Assembly (NCBI GenBank): GCA_963682175.1 | Contig: OY821791.1 | Coordinates: 15,776,542 to 15,840,541, forward strand | Direction: 5' to 3' | DNA: 64,000 bases | DNA from: Triglochin maritima | Taxonomy: Eukaryota; Streptophyta; Magnoliopsida; Alismatales; Juncaginaceae | Shown here: in pieces, positions 1 through 10,439 of the stretch | How positions within the stretch are numbered: position 1 is the stretch's first letter | Layout: each line of letters starts with the position of its first letter | The notes under the pieces: model-generated | Databases searched by the model: none | What the model was told of the DNA's origin: nothing | Seen by the model: the letters and a program-made list of their open reading frames with translations, nothing else | Made by a program: the position numbers and the translations under genes

Positions 1-1026
1 ACCATTTCCGACCTTCAATTCTACCTCGTTCCTTACGAGTTCCTTCCTATCCATGAGTAGCTGCACATTAGAAACTATGTGAGCACAAGATCCGGTATCA
101 ATTACCCAATCCTGGACAGAGGTGGCTAAATTTATTTCAATAACAAATATACCTTTGGCCTTTTTGGGGCGCCGACGTTCAATCACTCCGTTGTCAAGGT
201 CTTCCTTGTACTTGGGGCAATTTGGCCGGATGTGTCCTTTTTCACCGCAGTGAAAGCACTCCGTATTGGGAGTTGGAGATTTCTGAGATTTCCCCCTCGA
301 GGCACTCGCACGAGCACCTCCTACTCCCTTGCTCTTGATTGAACCACTTTTGGTAGATTTGCCCTTTCCTTTACCAATCTTATGGCCCCTCCCATGGACG
401 GAAAGGACTTGCTTGTCCCTACCCTTGCCCATGTCAACTTTAGCAGTTTTGAGAGCGTTGTGCAGCTCCTCAAGACTCACCCCTTTTTCACGCACGTGAT
501 AGTGCATCACAAAGTCCTTAAAGGACGGGGCTAGAGAGCCAAGAATCATATCTTCAGCAATGTCCTCGGGCATTGGTGAAGAGAGCTTTGCCAACTTCTC
601 AAGGTATCCTTGCATCGTGAGAAAATGCATAGATACCGATGTTCCCTCCGCCATATGGCACCTTGTGAGTGCGATGGTGGTCTTATAGCGCTCCTTTCGG
701 GCACTATCCATGAACATCTTAGATAAAGCCTCCATGGTCTTCTTGGGTTTTGAATCCAAGTATTTCGCTTGGAGCGAGTCACCCATGGATGCTAGCATAA
801 GACCGTGAACCTGGTTCTCTTGGTCTTCCCACTTGGCCTTAGCCTCTTTCTCTTCATCGGTTAATCTCTCATTCCACTTTGGGATTCGACCTTCCAAAAT
901 GTGAGATAGTTTCTCAAACTTTAACACGATGTTGAGTTTGAGTTGCCAACTAATGAACTTTGAGCCATCATTCGCTAAAGGGTGTTTTTCTATCATGGAT
1001 CGAACGATAGGTTGGATGTTCGACAT
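1..1026 (-). CDS. Copia retrotransposon gag-protease, 5' part, open to window edge
   Basis: Reading the minus strand from the ATG at 1024-1026 gives 342 codons with no stop, running off the left edge. The product starts MSNIQPIVRSMIEK and has the alpha-helical Copia gag region (about residues 10-215), a basic Lys/Ser/Gly linker, a CCHC zinc knuckle (C-x2-C-x4-H-x4-C, in CFHCGEKGHIRPNC, about residue 255) and, about 45 residues later, the start of the aspartic protease with the catalytic triad DTG (VIDTGSCAH). Gag packages the RNA and the protease cuts the polyprotein. The start is supported by the PBS and LTR upstream in the same orientation. Integrase, RT and RNase H would lie outside the window. 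No disabling change is seen in this part, so the element may be fairly young. The lineage within Copia is not assigned. Confidence 0.9.
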   Translation of the reverse strand, partial: MSNIQPIVRSMIEKHPLANDGSKFISWQLKLNIVLKFEKLSHILEGRIPKWNERLTDEEKEAKAKWEDQENQVHGLMLASMGDSLQAKYLDSKPKKTMEALSKMFMDSARKERYKTTIALTRCHMAEGTSVSMHFLTMQGYLEKLAKLSSPMPEDIAEDMILGSLAPSFKDFVMHYHVREKGVSLEELHNALKTAKVDMGKGRDKQVLSVHGRGHKIGKGKGKSTKSGSIKSKGVGGARASASRGKSQKSPTPNTECFHCGEKGHIRPNCPKYKEDLDNGVIERRRPKKAKGIFVIEINLATSVQDWVIDTGSCAHIVSNVQLLMDRKELVRNEVELKVGNG

Positions 1027-2516
1027 TTTTCTACAAAATAAATCATATAGGTTTTAATGCCAATTTTATGTTTTAATACACATGCATACATATATCGAAT
1101 ATATAAATGTAAATGTTGCAAATTAAAATCTTGCCCATAAATGCAACAATCCAAGATCCTATTAATTGTAATATAGACTAGCTAAGGGCTATCGAATACA
1201 TTACAATATCAAGGTAAGAAAACATTTTCTAATCACAACCTTTTTGAATTTTAGCAATATTTAGCATCTTCAAACTCTTGTGCCTCTTGTCGTTTTAATT
1301 ATGAGGGAATACGACCTATCCTCGTAAGAAAAACTTTTTCCCAAAACCGAGCGAGGGCTCTAGGTAATGTTAAGAAAACTTATTTTCATTTGATACGAGA
1401 TACGTTTATCTATTGTATTCACAGCTAAACATACTTGGGGTACACTAGGGTGAAACACACCTCATATATTCAATTGTGGCACAACAACAGACAACCTTTA
1501 TATCTCCCACTATTCCCAAAGATAGAGGGAGCTATCTCTCGCTAAGGGCGAGCAGAATATCCCTCGATCAATGGCTGCTAGTGGATGAAATAAGAAGGAA
1601 ATTTATTCTTAATTTTTGTTGGACAATTTTAACATGTGATTTAGAATTTTAGGTTATCATGCATATTATTAATCATACACATCCTAACATTCAACACATT
1701 CATCACATGCATATCAAGATAAAAACAGAAATTAAACATTCACACAATCCACATCGTGTGAGTTTATATGTTCCCTTCGATCCTCGATCCTCGATCCATG
1801 ATCTTCGATCCCCGATCGATGCGCTACAGCGGCGACTTCCTCTTGCACTGGAGATGTAGATTTTACAGAAAATAAACATGCTCCTCACATTCGATAAAAC
1901 CGACTAGTGCAAGTCCTATGTAAAAACCTCTCATATGCAAATGCAACTATCTAAAAGACGGAAATAGAGAGAATTTTGGCTTTTACATACATAAGCCCCT
2001 GTATAATAATAATTACATACATTTGTAGTGTCTGATTTGGAACATATAAACTCACAATCCTGCATAGCAACTCAAGCATCCATGCACGCAATTGCTATAA
2101 ACTACAGAATCAAATTTATCAATCATCTAGAATTCTCAACAATTCTTTGAAAAATATTTTGAAATCCATTAAAAACATTTTTCATTCATCCATAGTTCAC
2201 AAATTAATTATGAACCGCTGTTCATCCAATTTCCCATGGAAAGATGAATCGCAGTTTTTCGGTTTTGTTGATTCTCTTACAAAATAATCGTTTATACTTA
2301 AAACGAAATTATTGCAAGTTAGACTTATGTCTAAATCATAATTCTAATAATTATATGCCATGATTTAAACATTCAAAACATTTAAAACGAATTATTATAA
2401 AGAATTATTTCAACAAACATTTAAAGACCGAAAAACCGGTAAAAAGAATTGTTTAAATCCTAGATGGTAAACTAGATTTGTTTACAGCCATAAATCATGA
2501 GAAAATTGAACCCTAA
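1027..2516 (-). other. Untranslated leader of the minus-strand Copia element
   Basis: About 1.5 kb of AT-rich sequence lies between the primer-binding site and the gag ATG. Short ORFs here on either strand look random. The length is within the range of plant Copia leaders. No second gene was recognised. Confidence 0.7.
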
Positions 2517-2528
2517 GCTCTGATACCA
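2517..2528 (-). promoter_or_regulatory. Primer-binding site (tRNA-iMet type)
   Basis: On the minus strand the LTR end TCCAACA is followed by one base and then TGGTATCAGAGC, the standard plant PBS complementary to the 3' end of initiator methionine tRNA. This fixes the inner LTR boundary at 2530 and the orientation of the element. Confidence 0.93.
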
Positions 2529-2979
2529 CTGTTGGATTTCATGTTTAATTATACATATATATTTTCGAAATTTTTATGTATAATAAGGATCAATTACAAT
2601 TTTCTTTGATTTATTTCATGCGTGCATCGGTTTGTTTTAACATCTAGTTTCAAAACTCTATTAAAACAAACAAGGGCTCCGAAATTCATACCTAGAAGTT
2701 CTCAAAAACTTCTTGAAGATTCGGAGACGTTGGGGATGCTTCTCGCCGTGCCGGATGCCTCCGAGTGTTCACCGAAACCCTAAACAAGGTTGGAGAGAAA
2801 GGAGCTAGCCAATCGATCTCCAAACAAGCTTAGAATCTAGCTACAAACCCCTTCCTTAGCCTCTGAGATTTCTCCTTCCAAAGACTTAGAAAACTAAGAG
2901 AATTTTCGTGGATTTTTGTGGTGAATTAAGAGAGAAAATAATTATTGAATTGTGTGTGTCAATTAGGGAGAATAAGGAC

Positions 2980-2990
2980 CTATTTATAGG
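2980..2990 (-). promoter_or_regulatory. TATA box of the Copia LTR
   Basis: The minus strand reads CCTATAAATAGG, about 180 bp downstream of the palindrome array and about 450 bp from the LTR 3' end. In the sister solo LTR the TATAAAAG at 24469 has the same place relative to its array (about 175 bp). The U3/R boundary is expected about 30 bp further on. Confidence 0.7.
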
Positions 2991-3167
2991 TTCCAATCTT
3001 ACTCTTAATCATGGCTATTCTTAAGCCACGGTTTTATGACAATTTCTCTCACAAATTAATTCCATAATGCATTATATGCACCCACAAAACGTTTGACCAA
3101 ATTTGGAGCTAATCCAACCATCGATCAAATTAATCTCTTAATAATCAAAGGCAGAAAATCGATCGCT

Positions 3168-3474
3168 GTTCGGTTTACCGAGTCCCACTCGGTTAACCGA
3201 ATGTGTCACGATCGTTTAACCGAGTACGTGACGGATGACCGAATCTTAAGGGGAAAAATTCTCCTTAACCGATCGGACTCATTCACGTGTAAGACCGAGT
3301 GCTATTCGGTTAACCGAAAATATCGGAACTTGACATTGTTCGGTCGACCGTTTCTGGTTCGGTACACCGTACCAAAGCTCCAGGCACTTTGGTCAAGTTC
3401 GGTCAATCAATTACGATTATCCGTTCCATGTTCGGTTGACCGATCCATAGATCCTTCGGTCGACTGAACCTCAA
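3168..3474. repeat. Array of CGGTYRACCG palindromes in Copia U3
   Basis: At least six 10-bp near-palindromes occur in about 300 bp, among them CGGTTAACCG (two copies), CGGTCGACCG, CGGTTGACCG and CGGTACACCG, with further half sites. The array is upstream of the LTR TATA box. The same motif occurs in other LTR families in this window. Confidence 0.8.
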
Positions 3475-4642
3475 CGGATTACCGAACTTCTACCCGATTT
3501 TGCCTATTTCAAATTTTGGATTTATTTCCAACAAAATTTGAACTTAAGGGGGTTTTAGCAAATTCACAACTTATGCAATGTATTATCCTATGCAACAATA
3601 AATTATTGCACCCCATAATATATGCATCTCATATGAATTTATCATGATTCTAATTATGTTTATATACAACATAATTGATTTTACTTGTTCACCACATGTG
3701 TCATATTTTCTATGAGAAACCCGACACATCATATGAACCAAAAATCAAGCTTCTTGTTTCACGGTTTTTGTGGTGTGACCTATGGGAGGATCTAAACTAA
3801 GTTGGCAGTGATATTAAGAGCTTAATATCACAAGCTATAAGCGGTATCTAGCTACACATTATAGCTCCCAATTAGTTAGATGTCTTAATTCCACTCGAAC
3901 CAAAACCCGATCCATTTAGTGATAGAGTGCACCACTTGTGTCCGTCCCTTGCCTCATGATATTAAGAATACACACAAAGTAGTATTGTGTCATCTTTGTA
4001 TTAGTATTCATTTCTTGATCTCTTTAAGCTAGTTATAAATGTGTGACTTAACTCAAATCACATTGTGCACATTATAACTTTGCTTTATCAAGGGGCCCAC
4101 TAATATCATCACTCAATTAAGAGGGGCAATGATAATCTTTTGACTAACTATCTTCTCCAACGAAAGTTATACTTAACCAACCGATGTCTTTACACTACAC
4201 TGATCGATAGTTCAAGACACTGATCTAATTACGTATTCCTTAAGTGATTAGATATAAGTCTCATATCAAAGGACCAAAGACACAGTAAAATATTAATGAC
4301 ACAGAAACACATTTCTATAATATTTTACTTATTAGGTCTATTCAGTATACAAAAGTAATATTTTCCTCTTTTGCATACCCGTGTTGTCACTCACTTGTAG
4401 AGCTACAATGATCTATGACCAACACGACAATCTTAACTCGGTAATTAATGTTCCATGTTAATTACCATGATTGCGAATATCTTTTGTTTTATGCAAACCA
4501 ATATCTTTTAGAGCTCTACGGTTAAGGACCAAGAGCCTCTTCCTTAACACTTCTAAAAGACGAATAACATAAACAAGGAACAAAATGATTTCTCATTCAA
4601 TTCATAATAATTGGCATTTAAAAGTAAAACTTTTAGAACACA

Positions 4643-5363
4643 TTCCCTTCATAAACTACAAAGATCGTTGTATGGTCTTAAGCAATCTGGTCGTATGTGT
4701 ACAATCGATTGCAAGAATATCTCATGAAGCATGGGTATGTGAACAATAAGGTTTTGGAAAGATTTCATATGGATAAATCTCATCCTCTTAGTACATCGAT
4801 GGTGGTCCGCTCACTAGAAGTAAGTAAAGACCCATTTAGACCTAAAGAGATTGATGAGGAAGGATTAGGACCTGAAGTTCCATACCTTAGCGCCATTGGA
4901 GCATTATTATACCTTGCAAACTCCACCAGACCTGATAATACATTTGTAGTAAACGTTCTAGCTAGACATAGTGCTTCTCCAACCCGAAGACATTGGAATG
5001 GTGTTAAGCATAGTCTTCGTTATCTCCAAGGATCTATTGATCTTGGTCTATTTTACCCTCGAAGTAAAGGTTTCACATTGGTAGGATACCCCCATTACAC
5101 TATATGAGGACAATGCAGCTTGCATTGCACAAATGAGTGATGGATATATTAAAAGTGATAGAACTAAACATATTTCTCCTAAGTTCTTTTATCCACATGA
5201 ACTTCAAGAGAAAGGTGAAATAAATATCCATCAAGTTTTCTCTAGTGAAAATCTTGCAGATTTGTTTACTAAATCTCCACCGACTTCCACATTTGAGAAA
5301 CTTGTATATGAAATCGGTATGCCTAGATTAGGTAGTCTACGTTCATCAGGGGGAGCGAAGTAG
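4643..5363 (+). pseudogene. Copia reverse transcriptase / RNase H C-terminal remnant
   Basis: The fragment starts with the RT motif SLYGLKQSGRM and continues with typical Copia text: DKSHPLST, VPYLSAIGALLYLA, STRPDN, RRHWNGVKHSLRYLQGS, and after a frame change DNAACIAQM and RTKHISPKFFYPHEL (RNase H end). It is broken in at least three ways. The 5' part is cut by the minus-strand Copia insertion. The stretch between YVNN and VLERF is missing, which removes the catalytic YVDD region. A second deletion near 5090 joins GFTLVGY to the DNAAC region out of frame. The C-terminal half ends at the TAG at 5361-5363, then PPT and 3' LTR follow. Confidence 0.85.
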
Positions 5364-5596
5364 TTATCATCGTAGAAGGATGATTATCCTAATAGGATAA
5401 AACTAAGAATTTATGATTGAACTCTTTTTCCCTTTGTCAAGTTTTTATCCCATTGGATTTTTCTTGACCAAATGTTTTTAACAAAACTGGCCGTACAATG
5501 CTTATAGCTTGTACCATGTACTATTTTCCTTAGCTGGTTTTTCCCACTGGGTTTTCTAGCAAAGTTTTTAACAAGACATGTACATAGCAAATAATG

Positions 5597-5608
5597 TCCA
5601 GGGGGAAG
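5597..5608 (+). other. Polypurine tract of the Copia remnant
   Basis: GTCCAGGGGGAAG lies immediately before TGTTGCAAATG, the expected plus-strand primer site next to the 3' LTR. Confidence 0.75.
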
Positions 5609-5917
5609 TGTTGCAAATGTGGATATTATATGAGGGAGTTTTAAGGAGTTTTTGTATGGTTTCAATACACATTATGTAAAAGAGGTTTTGAGGAATTGCT
5701 TTAGCTACATAAACTATTCTTAAATCTATTGTAACATATGAGAGTTTTGTTTCCTTGAAGTTTCATACCTCTTTTATACAAAGGGAGATTGTACTTTGTA
5801 TTGGACACACACAAAATATGAAATAAGAAAAACTAGCTCCTCCATTTCTCCCTATATATTTTTGCTAAACTTGTTATTGAGTTGATTCCATTGATTGTCG
5901 TAGTTTATTTTACAACA
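5609..5917 (+). repeat. 3' LTR of the Copia remnant (309 bp)
   Basis: It begins TGTTGCAAAT right after the polypurine tract and ends TTTACAACA, giving TGTTG/CAACA inverted ends. The length is typical of short Copia LTRs. The 5' LTR is not visible, being beyond the insertion at 4643 or deleted. Confidence 0.75.
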
Positions 5918-6445
5918 CATTTGATATTCTTTTTAAAACCATGAAAAGTCAAAGTTTCTCAAATAAATATGCCTTAATTATTGGACTTATTGTATATTTC
6001 CAGTTCAAACATACCCTACCAATTTCCAAAAAAGACTTGCCAATGTAAAGTGGGTAAGTATGGTAGATTAGAGCCTAAGAAGTTGTGTTCACAATGCGTG
6101 TTCCACTATATCTGAAGGGTTGAACGGGTTCAAGATGGAATGGATTGGAACTCATCTACAATATGCCTCTCTTGTGGGATGGGAATAGATCCAACCTAAA
6201 TGAAATTTCGGTAAAAATAATTAAAACCAAATTATTTCAGTTCAGATCAATTTATAAACTTGGATTTGCATGTTAGATCATTATTTTTTATCACCTTGAA
6301 AATATAAAAGCTAATGACAACAAAGAAAATGGGAATTACTATTCGTCGTCCCAAAATTACTTCAATCGCCCTAACAATTACCATTTTGCCCTTCACATTT
6401 CATTTAATACCTATTTCGTCCTGTCTCTTAAAATAAGGTTTCTGC
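5918..6445. other. Unassigned intergenic stretch
   Basis: AT-rich sequence without convincing coding potential, repeats or known signals. Confidence 0.5.
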
Positions 6446-7640
6446 CTAAGTTTTCCTCACTTTCCCAGTACCAACACCACAAAAATGTCTGGTGAAGCGC
6501 CTAGATCCGTCCAGGTGAAGTCGGTCTCCTCTTGTAAATGTCCTCCAAACTGATTCCACGCTCGAAGCATTGTGCCTGACGTCGTACGTCGTCGCAATCG
6601 CAGACCGCACTGCATGCTTTGGTGTTGGGATGTCAACTAGGATCACCTGAATGTACCCGAACTGACACAAGACGTGATCAGGCAAATAAGGCTTCGTGAT
6701 ATCCTGATAACGAATAACGCCGATCAATAAAGTCCTCGGTACAACTTCAGTAGGCTCGGGACCATAGGGCAATCACTCCACCTAAACATTTACACGTTAA
6801 TAATAATAATAAAAAATTTAAATAAACGTGAATGATATAGAGTTTTATACCTCCGATATAGTTATCTGATCTAGCCGTCTACGAATGGAATGGAGTCGCC
6901 CCTCGCTCCTATCCTCGGTTCGAATAGTCCACATATGCGAACGGGGAAGGGTCGACTCAATGATTTTCCGCTCCCAATGCAGGCGGAAAGGATGAAAATA
7001 CTCATATATACAAGCCTGCAACAGCGTAAGACAACCCGTAATAGCATAACAATCAGCACGACTCGCTATCCCACCTGTTGTAAGGCAACTAACCCAATCT
7101 GCTATCAGTAATGGTCACCGCCACATCATCACTCATCGTTGAACGTTAAGCCTGCAATGTAGTACAGACTCTGTGCCGATTATGACACTTTAGAACCTTC
7201 CGATCCTGGCCCTCCCAAATGCGTCTAGCGATGTGACCTCCGAAATTCGAAATGACGTTGTCATCTAAAGGACCACCGGGCATCACACCAGTCATGATCC
7301 AAGAATCATCCTCAACCCTCTTCTTCTTAGCTCGGGCATCTACAGTGCACGAACTCGAATCACCGGTCACAAACCTACCACTTCTACCCTTCTGAATGAC
7401 CCACTCAGTAGAAGAAGAACTACCATGTCGCCCCCGTCCTCTACCATACTGCTACCTCTCCTCCTCCTGCGGCTCAAAGCCATACCGACCCCCATAGTCA
7501 CTCACGTCGTCACTCTCCACCTCATCTGAATTTTCATCGTCATCGAAAGAATCCTCACATGTCTGACGACGACATAAACTATCCCTCTCCCTCCTAACCG
7601 AAGCAGATATACCTCGTTGGTTGGGAGTCCCCGGAGTTTC
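6446..7640 (-). pseudogene. Plant mobile domain (MAIN-like) pseudogene, copy 1
   Basis: The minus strand encodes, in separate frames, pieces of the same protein as the copy at 10440-12497: an acidic N-terminal part with FEPQEE (about 7450-7560), GGHIARRIWEG and DRKVLKCHNRHR (7146-7370), and the C-terminal piece with YQDITKPYLPDHVLCQFGY (6446-6772). Compared with copy 2, a block of about 0.5 kb is missing near 7075-7085, joining the region before the central PMD motif to the ITGYLTLLQAW region. Frameshifts and stops show that it is not functional. PMD proteins (MAIN/MAIL type) act in the nucleus in gene and transposon silencing, and related domains occur inside transposons. This copy may be a transposon passenger or a decayed host gene. 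Confidence 0.75.
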
Positions 7641-7704
7641 AAGATGAAAGTAGTCCCCATTCAGGAAGCCTTAGGGAAACAAGAACACTGATGACTCCAG
7701 GACA

Positions 7705-7709
7705 CAATC
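7705..7709. repeat. Target site duplication, left (CAATC)
   Basis: CAATC precedes the solo LTR and is repeated exactly at 8930-8934. Confidence 0.85.
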
Positions 7710-8929
7710 TGTTGGCTTTTTGGCCTTAATCCATATTTTGATGATGTAATTCAACCTAATCTTAATTAGGACATGTAGATTAGCACATGTAGTATAATGG
7801 TATATATGTTGTATTGTGCTAACATCTACAGGTGATCAAGACTCAAGAAAGAAGAAAAATCAAGTCAAGACATGTAATTAAGCTGGATTGAAGACATGTA
7901 TTTTACTTTTCTTTGAGTCTTAGGAACAAATGTGAATTGAGCATAACTTAAGCTAATATCCATGCATTCACACACTAGGTTCCTTAGAGAAGTCACGCAC
8001 AAAATTTCAGATCAATCGGACTTCGATAGGTCATCTAAAACATAGTCGGAAAATCACTAAAACTAAACCTTAAATCCTGTCCGAAAACGTTCGACCGATT
8101 GGACCTTTTGTTCGACCGGTTTCAGTAAATTTAGAGTTTTTACATGACCATTTTGTTCGACCGAACCATCCATTTGTTCAACCGATCCATTAGTTTTTGT
8201 AAGGTTTTGTTCGACCGGTTCAACTTTAGGTCGACCGGTTGGAGACAGTTTTTGCTGAATTTGAATTCTGTTTATTGTATCTCTTACACAAATCAATCAA
8301 ATCTTTCCCCAACGGCTAGGAATCTCTTAGACCTTATAAATATAGGTTCACACTTAGTTTTCCACAAGATTTCACAACTCCAAAGTGTCAAACTTATAGT
8401 GAGATTTTCCACAACCTCAAAGCTCCAAATTAGCCATCCAAAGCCTAATTTCCACATCTTCCATCATACAATCATCTAGCAATTGTTGTGCTCAATTAGA
8501 GAGTGAGTTCCACTCAAGTTACCATTGTTGTAAAGTGAGCAAGGGTCTTGGTGAAAGCCCAAGACAAAGAAGCAAGGATTTCGGTGAAAGCCCGAAGTGT
8601 TCCTCTCGGATTGTGAGAGGTGGTGCCAAGCTCGGCGAGGGTTGTTCGCGAGCTTGAAGACTTGTAAAAGGCGTTGCTCCCGGCCCGGAACGGGGAGGCA
8701 TAGTGAAGACGCAAGAGGAGCTCGAACGGGGATTCGAGAGGGGCTTGCAAGAGAGGACGTAGGCGCGGCCGAACCTCTGTATATCCGGTGTCTTCTTGTG
8801 TGGTTTGCATTGTCTTTCTTTCTCTACTTGTTTGTTTATTCCGCTGCGCATTTGATTGCTTAATCAAGTAGAGAATTGTGGATTAGCTTAAAAAGTGATT
8901 AGTGGACCCATAACCCACACGATCCTACA
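7710..8929 (+). repeat. Copia-type solo LTR (1.22 kb)
   Basis: It starts TGTTGGCTTTT and ends GATCCTACA, is flanked by the perfect 5-bp duplication CAATC, and has no internal domain, so it is a solo LTR left by LTR-LTR recombination. It contains about six TTCGACCGGTT/TTCGACCGA-type motifs (8088-8245), a TATA box TATAAATA at 8335-8342, and a GA-rich transcribed-type region afterwards. The ORFs of up to 117 codons at 8514-8867 are on overlapping frames and look like chance. Copia rather than Gypsy is inferred from the TGTTGG start and length. Confidence 0.85.
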
Positions 8930-8934
8930 CAATC
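8930..8934. repeat. Target site duplication, right (CAATC)
   Basis: Exact repeat of 7705-7709. Confidence 0.85.
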
Positions 8935-9279
8935 ACCATCAGAGGCAGAAGAAATGACACCTTGACCGTATGCACGCCCACCAGGTGTGAAGAAGACAAA
9001 AAACAAGGGTGAAAGTTCATTAGGCCCTGAAGGCAACACCGACGTTAGGGAACTTGCACAACAAATTGCATACAACGCCCAAGTGAGAGAAGAAGATTTC
9101 TCCAAGCAAAAGGAATTAACGGAGCTAAATTTTCAAAGACATGTAAAAAAACTAAACGTGACATGCTTCACTCTCTCATGAAAAAGGACAACCCCTCAGA
9201 GCGGGATCAAAAAACGATTTTGAAACTCATGGACTGGGCGGCAGAGAATGGTTTCATGTACTTTGTTAGTTTATATTAG
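8935..9279 (+). pseudogene. Fragment of an unrecognised charged protein gene
   Basis: A coding-like stretch continues across the solo LTR. Before it is 7640-7704; after it come KKTKNKGESSLG, REEDFSKQKELTELNFQ and, beyond a frame change, KKDNPSERDQKTILKLMD and WAAENGFMYFVSLY with a stop near 9279. The Lys/Glu-rich, helix-prone C-terminus resembles small Myb/SANT-type or transposon accessory proteins of plants, but no domain could be named. It is interrupted by the LTR and by a frameshift, so it is not active. Confidence 0.4.
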
Positions 9280-9587
9280 TTCGTATTTCGTGTAGTTTAT
9301 ATTACGTCTAGTTTGTTGTATTTCGTTTATTTTGTATTTCGTATCGCTTCGTATTTACGTCTACTTTGTATTTCGTACCGCAATGTGTTGTTCCTATGAT
9401 GTTTTAGTATTAATATATTTTATAATTTAAGCATTAAATATGGATTTACCTTTGATTTAGGTAATGTAAAATTTTAAAATATTTTTCAAATTAATAACAT
9501 CAAAAATTATCACCCCACTTTAATAAAAAATACCCAATACATTATCAATTACTTCTAATAACAAATTCTCCACTAAACAAATGTACC

Positions 9588-9742
9588 AATGGGGGGCAAC
9601 ACGTGCCCCCTAACCAAGGGTGCCCCGGTAGTCCAATTCGGATGCCCGACGCACAATCACTCGCCCGGGTGGGCGCGCGCCCGGCAGCCGCCCACCCCGT
9701 TAACGGGGGGCGCCCGGGCCGGGCGACAGGGCGTGCCTGACC
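9588..9742. other. GC-rich palindromic island
   Basis: About 150 bp of very high GC content in AT-rich surroundings. It holds several inverted repeats: GGGGGGCA/TGCCCCC around a 5-base loop, GGGCGCGCGCCC, and CCCCGTTAACGGGG. No coding signal. It may be the end of a MITE or other TE. Confidence 0.6.
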
Positions 9743-9834
9743 CGATAAGCATGTTTTAACCCCTTTGTGACATGTTGTGGTTAGCCGAAGGTGATCTAAT
9801 ACGTTGTTAATACATTGGTAAGCAACTAACGACG

Positions 9835-10155
9835 CCTTTACATGTTATAGGTATTGCTAATTTTTACAAGTGTGCGGTCATGTATTTCTCAATGGGAATG
9901 GATGGTTCGTTGTTCCCGTGTCTTACTATGCTACCTTGAGAGAGTCTGTTTGCCATGACGAGGCCTGTCAGAGAGTTGGTCATTGCTCATTTAGGGAGTT
10001 ACAGACATTTTATTCGTTTGGAATTAGCTGATGATTTCCCAGTATCTCCTATAGCGACCTTGTGGTATCAAATGCAAGATGAGAGTGTTGTTGGATGGGA
10101 GGATCCATACGAAAGTAGGATGACGTATTGGAACCGGTTATGTAGTACATTTTGA
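9835..10155 (+). pseudogene. Unrecognised coding-like fragment
   Basis: Codons 9955-10155 give MTRPVRELVIAHLGSYRHF followed by an acidic tail with WEDPYESRMTYWNRL. The tail resembles the C-terminal piece ACTYWDRLIEDWN encoded on the opposite strand at 10440-10550, so this may be a transposase-like or PMD-associated remnant. Function not recognised. Confidence 0.3.
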
Positions 10156-10439
10156 TTGTAATTTGTAATGCATTTGTAATGTATAATATATCGTGTATTT
10201 GTACTTATATGGTGTTGTTCTTTTACCAGATTTTAAATTTAAGTATTATTTGATATCTAAAGAAATAAGTAGAAGATAGGTTCGTGAGAAATAAGTATTA
10301 AAAATATGATAGTCAAAGAAATAAGTAGAACATATGTTCGTAAGAAATAATAATAATAGTACACAGATAAGCATAAGCAAATACCAACAAATGTAGTAAT
10401 AGTGCAACATATAATAAAACGACAGTAAGAGCAAGTGAA

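Larger units (their letters stand above)
2530..4640 (-). repeat. 5' LTR of the minus-strand Copia element (2.1 kb)
   Basis: The LTR runs from TGTTCTAAAA (at 4640 on the minus strand) to AAATCCAACA (2530), giving TGTT/AACA ends. The whole length aligns in inverted orientation with the solo LTR at 22811-24926, which defines the outer boundary. The boundary is uncertain by 2 bp (TGTTCT or TGTGTTCT). A TATA box and an array of CGGTYRACCG palindromes lie inside. The LTR is inserted in an older Copia RT remnant at 4643. The partner LTR and target duplication are outside the window. Confidence 0.85.

Noticed and set aside
2530..3533. A 1.0 kb LTR bounded by TGTTGGA and TCCAACA
   Set aside because: The ends look ideal, but homology with the solo LTR at 22811-24926 continues past 3533 up to 4640, so 3533 is internal.
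8514..8867. Overlapping ORFs of 88-117 codons on both strands
   Set aside because: They lie inside a solo LTR with a perfect target duplication and in several frames of one GC-rich stretch; no domain is recognisable.
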